A DNA stretch of 41,699 nucleotides from a virus. A program made the position numbers and the translations under genes. The first letter of the stretch is position 1. Every line of letters begins with the position of its first letter. This document shows, piece by piece, positions 31,570 through 38,413 of the stretch. Under the pieces are notes generated by a model. It had not been told where the DNA came from. It saw nothing but the letters and a program-made list of their open reading frames with translations, and ran no database searches. Where the stretch lies: IMG/VR virus record IMGVR_UViG_3300044712_001278, positions 1-41,699 of that record. One strand, given 5' to 3'.

Positions 31570-32628
31570 ATTATCCCGGTGGGATATCTGGTTTCGCCAT
31601 TTGCGGGTGGCGTCGATGATTTCGCGTTTCCGGCGGGATGATATGTGGGTGTATTTGCTGGTGGTTTTGATGTCCTGGTGATCGAGGATCTCCTGGGCGC
31701 CGCGGAGATCGCCGCCGGCCTCGAGGATGTCGGTTGCCATGGCATGGCGCAGGCCGTGGGTGCCTTTGATTTTTACGCCAGCCCTGGCTGCATTCCCCTG
31801 GATGAGTTTCCGGATGGTAGTGTAAGGCTCGTCGGTGGTCGAGTTTGTGAAAACATACCCCTGCGGCGCACGAAATGGCTTCAGGAGGGCAAGGATGTCC
31901 GGGGAGATGATGGCATATCGGGCGCGGCCGTTTTTGGTTCTCCCGAGGTAAATGCGTCCATCGTCGTGGATGTTTTCCCAGCGGATATGGCGGGCTTCGA
32001 CAAATCTGATTCCTGTTTCATAGATCGTGAGGAGAAGCGCCTTTTTTATTGCCCGGTCCCGGACGGAGGTTCCGGATTCCCGAAAGTTGATTTCGACCTC
32101 CGCCATAAAGCGGGTGAATTCGTCGGGGTCAGGCGGTTCGGGGATGTTGCGGAAGTGCCGAAGTTTCTCAATCCGGAAAGGGAGCGGCCTTGCCATATCC
32201 CGATCGGCGGCCCAGTTGATAATTACCTTGAGGTAGTCAAGGCACTGGTTGCAGTGGGCAGGCGTGGCCTTGTGAGCGGCCTTGAAATCATCGATGAGTA
32301 TGCGGGTGATGGATTTGACGGCGTGACGGCCGAAATGGGGCCTCAGTTTGGCGACGGCCCAGCTGAATGATTTGCAATAGCCGGGGGAGCGGTTGGTCTC
32401 CAGCCAGGCCAGGAATTTGGGAATGATCTCGTTGAGCGTGGGGTTGGTTTTTGGAGCTGCATCTGCATGGTGCGCCCGCTGCAGCTCCAGGTCGCGGCGG
32501 ACGGCTTCGTCATAGGGGCCTATCCATGTTTCATAGATGCGGCGACGGCCGCCTTTCGCCGACGGGTCGGGTATCCAGATGTATATCTGCCAGGCGCCTT
32601 CTATTGTGGGGTGTCTGCGGACGGCCAT
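31555..32628 (-). CDS. int: Tyrosine-family site-specific integrase
   Basis: This 357-residue recombinase catalyses integration and excision at the tRNA-Ala site 37 bases beyond its stop. The catalytic set is complete: Arg208 (ETGIRFVEA), HGLRH (His291, Arg294), His317 (ILDHQD) and the nucleophile Tyr326 (SKYTHIS). A core-binding domain lies at about 65-160 and an N-terminal arm-binding region precedes it. The ATG directly follows the TGA of the upstream exported-protein gene, so expression of the two is probably coupled. Confidence 0.96.
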   Translation of the reverse strand: MAVRRHPTIEGAWQIYIWIPDPSAKGGRRRIYETWIGPYDEAVRRDLELQRAHHADAAPKTNPTLNEIIPKFLAWLETNRSPGYCKSFSWAVAKLRPHFGRHAVKSITRILIDDFKAAHKATPAHCNQCLDYLKVIINWAADRDMARPLPFRIEKLRHFRNIPEPPDPDEFTRFMAEVEINFRESGTSVRDRAIKKALLLTIYETGIRFVEARHIRWENIHDDGRIYLGRTKNGRARYAIISPDILALLKPFRAPQGYVFTNSTTDEPYTTIRKLIQGNAARAGVKIKGTHGLRHAMATDILEAGGDLRGAQEILDHQDIKTTSKYTHISSRRKREIIDATRKWRNQISHRDNKKAE

Positions 32629-32988
32629 TCATTTCGCCCTATATTTCACGGTTTCTTTGGTTTTCCATTCTCGTATATTTAGATAACGTCCGGACTCTAT
32701 AAACATCGTATCGGTAAGAATGCGGCATTCACGGGAATCAAGAACCACACCGGCAAACATTTTGTCTGCCAATTCATATCCATTGAAATCATACCCGGCG
32801 ACAGTCGCATAGACTTTGCCACGTTCCCCATTGTTACAGACCTCGGCCTTAATACTTATTTCGGCATCCCCTAAACTGTTAACCCGTAGATGTATTGCAT
32901 CGATGGATGATACTTCAATTTCGTCAAGAGCATAGGCATTTATAGCCAAGATAATATACAACAATATGAAACTGAAGTTGATCTTCAT
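32629..32988 (-). CDS. Small exported protein coupled to integrase
   Basis: This 119-residue protein starts after AAGGAGGCCGT on the minus strand. It has a Sec signal peptide (INFSFILLYIILAINAYA) and a mature part rich in beta strands (AIHLRVNSLGDAEISIKAEV, GKVYATVAGYDFNGYEL, CRILTDTMFIESGRY). The fold resembles small immunoglobulin-like periplasmic proteins, but I recognise no family. Its stop abuts the integrase start. Placement in the lysogeny operon suggests a gene that alters the lysogen's envelope, for example superinfection exclusion. Confidence 0.75.
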   Translation of the reverse strand: MKINFSFILLYIILAINAYALDEIEVSSIDAIHLRVNSLGDAEISIKAEVCNNGERGKVYATVAGYDFNGYELADKMFAGVVLDSRECRILTDTMFIESGRYLNIREWKTKETVKYRAK

Positions 32989-33016
32989 ACGGCCTCCTTG
33001 GGATTGTGACGTATTC

Positions 33017-33029
33017 AGTTATTTTTTAA
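33017..33029. promoter_or_regulatory. Candidate operator AGTTATTTTTTAA (copy 1)
   Basis: This 13-base sequence overlaps the stop of the XRE gene and precedes the exported-protein gene. An exact copy lies at 33393-33405 upstream of the same XRE gene, so the two flank it. Confidence 0.4.
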
Positions 33030-33381
33030 TGCTTGATTTTATGGCTTTGGCAGCGAGCTCGGCCATTCTCAGGATCATCTGGCGGTCGGCTTCGGCGGAC
33101 TGCCGATAATTCTGGATCAGCTCCATCTCTTCCGCGGTTAATTTCCCCTTCGCGATCTCTGGCATGGTTGCTCCAAAGAAAATGAGGGATACGGCGTTTT
33201 TGCCGTGGGCTTTTGCAATGCGGGCAAGGACCTCGGGGGATGGATAGGAGTCGCCGTTTTCGTAGGAGGAGAGGGTCTTGTTGCTGATTTTGATGCTTTC
33301 GGCGAATTCCCTCTGGGAGAGGCCTGCGGCATTGCGAAGGGCACGGATTCTCAAGCCTATGGCTTTTCGAGATATTTCCAT
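33019..33381 (-). CDS. XRE-family transcription regulator
   Basis: This 120-residue protein has an N-terminal HTH: RIRALRNAAGLSQREFAESIKI, SNKTLSSYENG, YPSPEVLARIAKAHG. The C-terminal helix (EEMELIQNYRQSAEADRQMILRMAELAAKAI) probably mediates oligomerisation. The minus-strand region before it (33382-33460) has TTGACA followed 17 bases later by TTACTA, with a short palindrome AGTTA/TAACT between, so it may be autoregulated. Confidence 0.88.
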   Translation of the reverse strand: MEISRKAIGLRIRALRNAAGLSQREFAESIKISNKTLSSYENGDSYPSPEVLARIAKAHGKNAVSLIFFGATMPEIAKGKLTAEEMELIQNYRQSAEADRQMILRMAELAAKAIKSSIKK

Positions 33382-33383
33382 GC

Positions 33384-33416
33384 CCTTTAGTAAGTTATTT
33401 TTTAACTGTTTGTCAA
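33384..33416 (-). promoter_or_regulatory. Candidate leftward promoter with operator
   Basis: On the minus strand TTGACA (33411-33416) is followed by a 17-base spacer and TTACTA. The spacer holds the palindrome AGTTA-AAAAA-TAACT, and the 13-mer AGTTATTTTTTAA (33393-33405) is shared with 33017-33029. The -10 match is weak. Confidence 0.45.
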
Positions 33417-33460
33417 TTTATTCCATTACCCTCGGATATCCGTTAATTTCGGACATTTTC

Positions 33461-33808
33461 TTAAAAATTTTTTCCCTTTTTCTCATATTTCAGGACTGTG
33501 ATAAGCGTATCCATGATGATCTTGCGCCCCTCTGTAGAGCAAGATGAAAGCAGCTCAAGAAACACCTTTTCGCTGTCATCTTTAACGGTTCTGATATTTT
33601 CGGGGAGGAAAAATTCATATATGTCCACTCCCAGAACATCGGCCAGTTTGCTCAAGACCTCTTTCCCTGCCGAGCGATGTCCGGATTCTATCTGCGCAAT
33701 ATGGGTTACGCCTGATTTCCTGGCCAGTGCATTTTGGTCCAGTCCGGCCCGGAGCCTCAACCGGATCAAATTCGCCCTGATTCGCCTGTCTATGCTGATT
33801 TTGTCCAT
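33461..33808 (-). CDS. XRE-family transcription regulator
   Basis: This 115-residue protein has the HTH core RANLIRLRLRAGLDQNALARKSGVTHIAQIESGHRSAGKEVLSKLADVLG in standard XRE order, then FLPENIRT and a C-terminal helical part (LELLSSCSTEGRKIIMDTLITVL). It is the first gene of the leftward operon running through the second XRE gene and the exported protein to the integrase. It is divergent from the small gene at 33974 across a 165-base control region. Confidence 0.88.
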   Translation of the reverse strand: MDKISIDRRIRANLIRLRLRAGLDQNALARKSGVTHIAQIESGHRSAGKEVLSKLADVLGVDIYEFFLPENIRTVKDDSEKVFLELLSSCSTEGRKIIMDTLITVLKYEKKGKNF

Positions 33809-33973
33809 GTAATGCTTATCGGCACAGTCAGTGTAAACCTTAAAAGTGTATCAGGGGAATCCTTAGCGTTTGCCCGTAATGCTAAGTTTTTTAGATGTGA
33901 TGGTCCTTTGCGCTTTACCAGCGCTTAATAATAAAGTATTAATAGCCAAAATTCAGAAAGGAGGTTTTGTAAA
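33809..33973. promoter_or_regulatory. Divergent control region between XRE gene and rightward small gene
   Basis: No gene is visible. It contains the inverted repeat CTTAGC (33862-33867) / GCTAAG (33881-33886), a likely repressor site. A weak rightward promoter is possible: TTGCGC at 33908-33913 and TAAAGT at 33932-33937, 18 bases apart. AAAGGAGG at 33957-33964 is the ribosome site of the next gene. Confidence 0.5.
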
Positions 33974-34162
33974 ATGCCTAACGTCCTGCCGAATACCCGC
34001 GAAGGCAAGCACGATAAGCCACAAGAGGTTTTAAGGGAGGTCCGACGGATCGCGTATAGTGACCTGTCGGACGCAAAGGCCAGGCTGTTGATCATGATCG
34101 CTGCTGCTCCCTTGAAAGCCTCCGTAATAGTGAAGCATATTCCTCAGCTTTTTCATCGCTAA
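33974..34162 (+). CDS. Small protein convergent with CI-like repressor
   Basis: This 62-residue protein has the strong ribosome site AAAGGAGG and a basic N-terminal half (LPNTREGKHDKPQEVLREVRR) with a hydrophobic helix (ARLLIMIAAAPLKASVIV). Its last 71 bases overlap the 3' end of the repressor gene on the other strand. The C-terminal part could simply be antisense to that gene. It may be a regulator, but no motif is recognised. Confidence 0.5.
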   Translation: MPNVLPNTREGKHDKPQEVLREVRRIAYSDLSDAKARLLIMIAAAPLKASVIVKHIPQLFHR

Positions 34163-34481
34163 TATAGTTAATCTGCTTTTCCGCCACCCGCAGCGCATCT
34201 AACAGATATTTCTTTTCGGGGGACAATTCATCGCTGGGCAGGACGCCTGGCGCCCCCGTGAACATCTCCCCCTCGCCGGTTTCCAGCCAGTTTAAATTCA
34301 AATTTGGAAAGATTTTCAACAAATCTTTCACATCCGAAATTTTATCTCGATCGATCCAAGTATAAAGTGTCGAATCCTTAATGCCCGTATAGCGTGCAAG
34401 TCCTTGAATATTCTTGACATTTGCATACGTCGCCAAATCAAGCAATATTTTTTTTGTTTTTGAGTATTTTTTTTCTTGCAT
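34092..34481 (-). CDS. CI-like phage repressor
   Basis: This 129-residue protein has the phage CI repressor HTH type: LATYANVKNIQGLARYTGIKDSTLYTWIDRD, then LLKIFPNLNLNWLETGEGEMF, the signature end of that domain. A C-terminal helix (SDEKAEEYASLLRRLSREQ) may serve in dimerisation. There is no S24 peptidase domain, so induction would not be by simple RecA-type self-cleavage. It is divergent from the Cro-like gene at 34570. Confidence 0.85.
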   Translation of the reverse strand: MQEKKYSKTKKILLDLATYANVKNIQGLARYTGIKDSTLYTWIDRDKISDVKDLLKIFPNLNLNWLETGEGEMFTGAPGVLPSDELSPEKKYLLDALRVAEKQINYISDEKAEEYASLLRRLSREQQRS

Positions 34482-34569
34482 TTGGGATATTCTTAAATTA
34501 TATTTTTGACAGATTCACATAATTAATAAAAATTTTACCACTTGCGCAAAATAATTACAAGGGAAAGCA
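34482..34569. promoter_or_regulatory. Divergent promoter/operator between CI-like and Cro-like genes
   Basis: This 88-base AT-rich region holds no gene. TTGACA lies at 34506-34511 on the plus strand, with TAAAAA 15 bases downstream. The palindrome TTGCGCAA (34542-34549) is a possible operator; TTTGCGC also occurs in the other control region at 33907. Confidence 0.5.
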
Positions 34570-34785
34570 ATGATTCTTACATCCGACGTGGACTGGGAAG
34601 CAACCAGGGAAAAACTGAAATACATCAATCTGCCTGTCTGGGCCAGGGCAAAGGGGTTTGGTTCGGGGATGGTGAGGCAAATTGTTAACGAATGCTACCC
34701 GCACGAAGGAAAGAAGTCATATAGGGTAGTGCAAGCGCTGTACCAGGATGGTTTCCTGGTGCTGAAAGAAAAAGAGGCGGCGTGA
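34570..34785 (+). CDS. Cro-like small DNA-binding protein
   Basis: This 71-residue protein is the first gene of the rightward early operon, divergent from the CI-like gene. The sequence LKYINLPVWARAKGFGSGMVRQIVNECYPHEGKKSYRVVQALYQDGFL fits a small HTH of the phage Cro or early-regulator kind. Position supports the role. The next gene may start at a GTG overlapping its stop. Confidence 0.65.
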   Translation: MILTSDVDWEATREKLKYINLPVWARAKGFGSGMVRQIVNECYPHEGKKSYRVVQALYQDGFLVLKEKEAA

Positions 34786-34799
34786 GCGGGGAGGATGAA

Positions 34800-35045
34800 A
34801 TGGAAGGTTTTAATGCCTGTAGGCGATACATCGAGATGCTGGTAAGCCTAGAAGTTAAAAAATATGCCGAGAAGAAAACGCTGGAGAGGTATGTTTTTTC
34901 CGATCAGATCAGAGGGGCTTTAGGGATGGCACTGGAAGTTTTCCAGTATAAGTCCCCTGAATATCGAGAGGTTACAAAATGGCGAGATTGTCATAACCGG
35001 AATGAATTCGGCGGATGGATCCCGAGGATGGAAGAGGCGGCGTGA
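34800..35045 (+). CDS. Small early protein, unknown
   Basis: This 81-residue protein is read from the ATG after GGGGAGGATGAA. A GTG at 34782 overlapping the upstream stop is the alternative start. It is helical and charged (CRRYIEMLVSLEVKKYAEKKTLERYVF), with no family recognised. It lies in the early operon. Confidence 0.6.
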   Translation: MEGFNACRRYIEMLVSLEVKKYAEKKTLERYVFSDQIRGALGMALEVFQYKSPEYREVTKWRDCHNRNEFGGWIPRMEEAA

Positions 35046-35046
35046 T

Positions 35047-35256
35047 ATGCAGGCCATGGGCATGTTGCAAATAGTACCGAATAATTATCTGCCACGAATT
35101 GATCGCAAACAGGTGCGTTTCCCTCGCAGTAAGAAACGTCGAATCTGTAAAAAGTGGCGCCTTAAAGATTCCTCTTGGAAGGATACAATCCCATACGTTA
35201 TCGCTGGGCACTCTATCTACATACATCCGGATAATATTAGGTTACTAAATCTGTAA
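35047..35256 (+). CDS. Small basic early protein
   Basis: This 69-residue protein is read from the ATG at 35047, just after the preceding stop. It is strongly basic in the middle (RKQVRFPRSKKRRICKKWRLKD) with a beta-like C-terminus (TIPYVIAGHSIYIHPDNIRLL). Nucleic-acid binding is plausible. No family is recognised. Confidence 0.55.
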   Translation: MQAMGMLQIVPNNYLPRIDRKQVRFPRSKKRRICKKWRLKDSSWKDTIPYVIAGHSIYIHPDNIRLLNL

Positions 35257-35309
35257 ATACACGGAGGCGGTTAAGCGTGATTTTAAGCACGCCATGAGGT
35301 CATAGCAAG

Positions 35310-35429
35310 GGGTATCAGAAGGCGCTGGGGCCGATACCCGCTAATAGACTGCTCGCTCCAGCCATGACCGCCTATACTAAACCGGGTGACAATTTCCGAG
35401 AGGCAAGGGGGCCGAGCCCGGCGGCCCCC
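35310..35429. other. Hairpin-rich leader without a gene
   Basis: The gap 35257-35447 holds no convincing gene. It contains GGGTATC/GATACCC (35310-35339) and GGGGGCC/GGCCCCC (35407-35429). It may be a structured leader for the next gene or a small RNA; the evidence is only base pairing by eye. Confidence 0.35.
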
Positions 35430-35447
35430 GCAAATGAGGGATTGAAT

Positions 35448-35648
35448 ATGGCTACATGGCAATCTGTTTCTGACGGCCTTCCAGATACCGACACTACCGT
35501 AATGACGTTCAGCCCTGAGAGTAACGAGCCGATCTGGCCGGCGTATCATGACGGAGAGCAGTGGGTGGATCTGATGGGGGCGCCGATAGACGACGCGCAG
35601 ATCACTCACTGGATGGATTTCCCTGAACCACCGGAGGCTGGAAAGTGA
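35448..35648 (+). CDS. DUF551-like protein
   Basis: This 66-residue protein is read from the ATG after GAGGGATTGAAT. The pattern WQSVSDGLPDTDTTVMTFSP, then YHDGEQWVDLMG and ITHWMDFPEPPE matches the short DUF551 family (W...LP...V...HWMPLPEPP) common in phage early regions. Its role is unknown. Its stop overlaps the GTG of the next gene. Confidence 0.8.
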   Translation: MATWQSVSDGLPDTDTTVMTFSPESNEPIWPAYHDGEQWVDLMGAPIDDAQITHWMDFPEPPEAGK

Positions 35649-35908
35649 GTTCAATCGAGGAGAGGCTGGACCGGATCGAGGCGATGCTGAAGATTTTGAT
35701 AGCCTCGAAAGAGCCAGGGGGAGACGTCGCGGTGGCGGAGTTTCAGCTTCTACTAGATCTGAAAAAGGGTTTACCTCCTGATGAGTATGAGTTGGAGCAT
35801 GGCAGGGTGATGGCCCAGCGGTTGATTCGGGCAGGGAATCCGTTAGGTGCGGCAAAAATGCTAAAGGCCTCGCAGCGCAAGGCGGCGAGGCTTAGGGGGA
35901 GTTTATGA
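35645..35908 (+). CDS. Small early helical protein
   Basis: This 87-residue protein uses a GTG that overlaps the previous stop. A leucine-rich N-terminal helix (IEERLDRIEAMLKILIA) suggests a coiled coil, and the rest is helical (AEFQLLLDLKKG, VMAQRLIRAG, AAKMLKASQRKAARLRG). No family is recognised. The next start overlaps its stop (ATGA). Confidence 0.6.
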   Translation: MSSIEERLDRIEAMLKILIASKEPGGDVAVAEFQLLLDLKKGLPPDEYELEHGRVMAQRLIRAGNPLGAAKMLKASQRKAARLRGSL

Positions 35909-36159
35909 GGCGCACTGTAGGCATGTCTTTCCGGTCTTTATCCTTTGCGTTTGTTGGTTACGTCCTTCCTTACATCCTCATGGCCATTTTCCTGGCCTTT
36001 TTCTTCAATTCCTGCACCGATTCGATTATAGCGCACCAGATCCAGGCGTCGCCTTTGACGCTTGAACAACAGGAGGAGATCGTCCATCGATGGTCCGAAC
36101 GCGTCCCGCGAGAGATCGTGGAGGGCGCGGACGGGGAGCCTTATCTCGTTAAGAAATAG
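35905..36159 (+). CDS. Small membrane protein
   Basis: This 84-residue protein has one strong membrane segment (FAFVGYVLPYILMAIFLAFFF) and a polar C-terminal tail (LEQQEEIVHRWSERVPREIV). The start could also be Met7 (35923). It is followed closely by a second small membrane protein. The function is unknown. Confidence 0.6.
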   Translation: MRRTVGMSFRSLSFAFVGYVLPYILMAIFLAFFFNSCTDSIIAHQIQASPLTLEQQEEIVHRWSERVPREIVEGADGEPYLVKK

Positions 36160-36168
36160 GAGGCCGTG

Positions 36169-36300
36169 ATGCTTAATTTTATTTTCGGCGTTTTCGTGGG
36201 CGGGATCGTAATGACGGTTATCATTTCATTGTGCAGCGCGGCCAAGTGTGGCGACTGCGCTTATGTCAAGACGGTTTTGAGGGAAATCAAGGAGCAATGA
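36169..36300 (+). CDS. 43-residue membrane miniprotein
   Basis: This short gene has an excellent ribosome site (TAGGAGGCCGTG). The product has a membrane segment (FGVFVGGIVMTVIISLCS) and a short Cys-containing tail (KCGDCAYVK). A small terminator-like structure follows. Confidence 0.6.
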   Translation: MLNFIFGVFVGGIVMTVIISLCSAAKCGDCAYVKTVLREIKEQ

Positions 36301-36306
36301 CCTTTT

Positions 36307-36366
36307 AGCGCCGCCGGTATCCCTCCCGAACCGGCTAGCCTCCTCCTGGTGACGGCGCTCTTTTTC
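36307..36366 (+). terminator. Terminator-like structure
   Basis: AGCGCCG (36307-36313) pairs with CGGCGCT (36353-36359), and CTTTTT follows. The large loop contains a second stem (CCGG/CCGG). It may attenuate early transcription or be a small structured RNA. Confidence 0.55.
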
Positions 36367-36392
36367 TATCCACATATCTTTAAGGAGGCTGC

Positions 36393-36587
36393 ATGCCGAG
36401 TATTGACCAGGTTACGCAGGCGTATATAACCAGTTCGGACAATGTTATTAATGCCTATCAGCAGCAGATCCAGGATTTAAAAATCGAAAACGTGACGTTA
36501 AGGATTAAGCTCGACAGGATGACCAGGTTGTTTGACCGACATTTCGGAGGGATTACTCATGGCTCAGTCGATAACATTCCAGTGTGA
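36393..36587 (+). CDS. Small coiled-coil protein
   Basis: This 64-residue protein follows TAAGGAGGCTGC. Its centre is a heptad-like helix (NAYQQQIQDLKIENVTLRIKLDRMT). Its 3' end overlaps the next gene. No family is recognised. Confidence 0.6.
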   Translation: MPSIDQVTQAYITSSDNVINAYQQQIQDLKIENVTLRIKLDRMTRLFDRHFGGITHGSVDNIPV

Positions 36588-36729
36588 TGATTGCGCGGCT
36601 TGCAGGTATTGCAGGATGAAGAAGGGCACGTTCCGCGAGGAGTTGATCAGTTGGGCAAAAGATAGCAGGTATGTTTGCCCGGAATACGAGGAGAAGCGAT
36701 TCCATGGGCTGGAAGGGGTGCGGGCATGA
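36559..36729 (+). CDS. Cys-rich small protein
   Basis: This 56-residue protein starts at the ATG after GGAGGGATTACTC and overlaps the preceding gene by 29 bases. FQCDDCAACRYCRMKKG gives four clustered cysteines, with one more at VCPEY, suggesting zinc or Fe-S binding. The next start overlaps its stop (ATGA). Confidence 0.6.
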   Translation: MAQSITFQCDDCAACRYCRMKKGTFREELISWAKDSRYVCPEYEEKRFHGLEGVRA

Positions 36730-36905
36730 ATATCGTGGATACGCCGTGCGGCCCTGTTAAGGTGTTCTCCAGGGATGAGATTAAGGAAATGGAGAAGGCA
36801 AGGATTATCACTTATATCGATGATATCCCTGATCTGCACAGATTCAGCCGCGTTTCAGTTCCGGAATGCTGGGGCCGCGGGTCGTATTCGGGTTATGCGA
36901 GATGA
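36726..36905 (+). CDS. Small early protein
   Basis: This 59-residue protein starts at an ATG overlapping the previous stop. It has a charged middle (SRDEIKEMEKARIITYIDDIPDL) and two cysteines. It overlaps the next gene's ATG. I recognise no family. Confidence 0.5.
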   Translation: MNIVDTPCGPVKVFSRDEIKEMEKARIITYIDDIPDLHRFSRVSVPECWGRGSYSGYAR

Positions 36906-37639
36906 GCCCGGAAGAGGAATGGCTGGACAAGAATACGTTTGATTGTGAGCGGTTTTCATGTCGGATGCAGCCAAAACAGTGCTTATTGAATCAAAAAGAT
37001 GCCAACCCTGTGTGTATAGGCTGCCCGCAGACTGGAAATATCGAGGTAGGCCAAAAAACACCAGCAAAGACTAAATGGAGCGGCCAGCGAATGGCGGAGA
37101 ACGAGGATATGTCACATATAGGGACGTGCCCGGTTTGCAAGGAACCTGGGAAGAAACTAATAAGCAGGAACGGCCGGTGTTGGGGTTGCTATAACAAAGG
37201 CGTGCAGGATGTCTCGCGTGATAAGACAAACAAGGCCACAGTCAGTCGAATGTGCCGTGCATCCGGATGCAAGAAATATAAGGTCAAAGATGGATTTTGC
37301 ACCGTGCATCATAAGGAATATGCGGTGGGGACGATCTACACTCCCCCGCCCCCCCTCTCTGATGTCCAGGCGCAGGAAAAGGACGTCCTGGGCAGTCTGC
37401 TGGCACCCTTACCCTTCGATCAGGGCATGTTCGTGCCGATGGATGATGATCTCTATAGGCGCGTACAGGACCTGGGTCTAATGCACGAGGATGTGGCCGT
37501 TCTACTGCTGCATCTGCTGGATGGACATCTGCGCTGGCGTGATGAGTTCTCCCGGAGCACACCCCATCTCGCCGCCCCCGCACCCCTATCCTTTCAGAGA
37601 GATGCCCAGCCCAATGGTCATAAAGAGGCCGGGGCATGA
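36902..37639 (+). CDS. Multi-cysteine zinc-finger protein
   Basis: This 245-residue protein is read from the ATG overlapping the previous stop. It contains at least three cysteine clusters: CERFSCRMQPKQC...CIGC (15-41), TCPVCKEPG...RCWGCYNKG (about 75-100), and MCRASGCKKYKVKDGFCTVHH (about 117-137). The C-terminal part is helical (LYRRVQDLGLMHEDVAVLLLHLL). Several zinc modules suggest nucleic-acid binding or transcription control, but no family is recognised. It is coupled to the gpZ-like gene by an ATGA overlap. Confidence 0.7.
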   Translation: MSPEEEWLDKNTFDCERFSCRMQPKQCLLNQKDANPVCIGCPQTGNIEVGQKTPAKTKWSGQRMAENEDMSHIGTCPVCKEPGKKLISRNGRCWGCYNKGVQDVSRDKTNKATVSRMCRASGCKKYKVKDGFCTVHHKEYAVGTIYTPPPPLSDVQAQEKDVLGSLLAPLPFDQGMFVPMDDDLYRRVQDLGLMHEDVAVLLLHLLDGHLRWRDEFSRSTPHLAAPAPLSFQRDAQPNGHKEAGA

Positions 37640-38313
37640 TCACTGTGACGTGCAAGATGGAGGGGATGGATAAGGCGCTGGCTGCTTTAGACCCTAAGAT
37701 CGTTAAGGCGGCTGCCTACCGTACCATTAACAGGTCGGTGGATGGACTGGTGACCGACATCAGCAAAGTGGTCCGCACCACATTCAACATTAAGAAACAG
37801 GACATCGATCCCCGGATCAAGAAAGAGAAGTGCCCGGATTACAACACGCTGCGCGGGTCGGTCACCGTATCCGATGAGCCCAAGAGCAAGATCCCCTTGA
37901 TCATGTTCGGGGCAGTGGAGCGCCGCAACCTGGCAAGTGGATCGGTCAAGACCAGGAAGGGCAAGGATGGTTTTTACTCGCAGAAGCTGAAGCGCAAGGG
38001 GCAGGCAGGTGTGTCCTACAAGGTATTGAAGCAGGGCGGCAAGGGATTCAGCGGCAACGCCTTCATCATCCCTGGAGGGCGCGGATCTCTCCAGGTGGTG
38101 CGCCGACTGAAAGGCCAGAAGGGCAGGTTTGCCCTGGAAGAGAAGCGGGTGATCAGTGTCGCGGCCATGGCGGGCAGCACTAAGCAGGGAGTCATGGTTC
38201 GCATAAGGCAGGCGGCTGAAAAGCGAATGGCGGTGAACTTTGAGCGAGAGCTTAAATACTACCAGGCCCGCGCAGCATCTGGCCTCAGCATCGGTGGCAG
38301 CAGACGCCCATAA
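37636..38313 (+). CDS. Minor tail protein Z-like
   Basis: This 225-residue protein resembles lambda gpZ, which is involved in tail completion. Matching features are an N-terminal helical part with AAAYRTINRSVDGLVTDISK and a basic middle (NIKKQDIDPRIKKEKC). They continue with IPLIMFGAVERRNLASG, KRKGQAGVSYKVLKQGG, a GFSGNAFIIPGG segment, and a C-terminal basic helix. A tail gene here, between zinc-finger early genes and the replication module, is misplaced. It may have been carried over from an ancestor with a different gene order, or be a different protein sharing the fold. Confidence 0.7.
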   Translation: MITVTCKMEGMDKALAALDPKIVKAAAYRTINRSVDGLVTDISKVVRTTFNIKKQDIDPRIKKEKCPDYNTLRGSVTVSDEPKSKIPLIMFGAVERRNLASGSVKTRKGKDGFYSQKLKRKGQAGVSYKVLKQGGKGFSGNAFIIPGGRGSLQVVRRLKGQKGRFALEEKRVISVAAMAGSTKQGVMVRIRQAAEKRMAVNFERELKYYQARAASGLSIGGSRRP

Positions 38314-38321
38314 TATTTTCA

Positions 38322-38413
38322 CGGGTCCTCCCGGCAGGGTAACTCCCTGCGCCTCAGCGAGCGCGCAGGATTTGGTTACGATTAATTTTTTTTTCGCTTT
38401 CCGATTTTCGGAA
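38322..38413. other. Triple-hairpin segment, possible cos or terminator
   Basis: The 136-base gap after the gpZ-like gene holds CGGG-TCCT-CCCG (38322-38333), GCAGGG-TAACT-CCCTGC (38334-38350) and TTCCGA-TTT-TCGGAA (38399-38413). T9 lies between the second and third hairpins (38386-38394). The GGGTCCTCCC sequence and dense hairpins remind me of some phage cohesive-end regions, but I cannot verify this and the terminase lies 8.7 kb away on the circular map. A terminator function is the safer reading. Confidence 0.45.
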
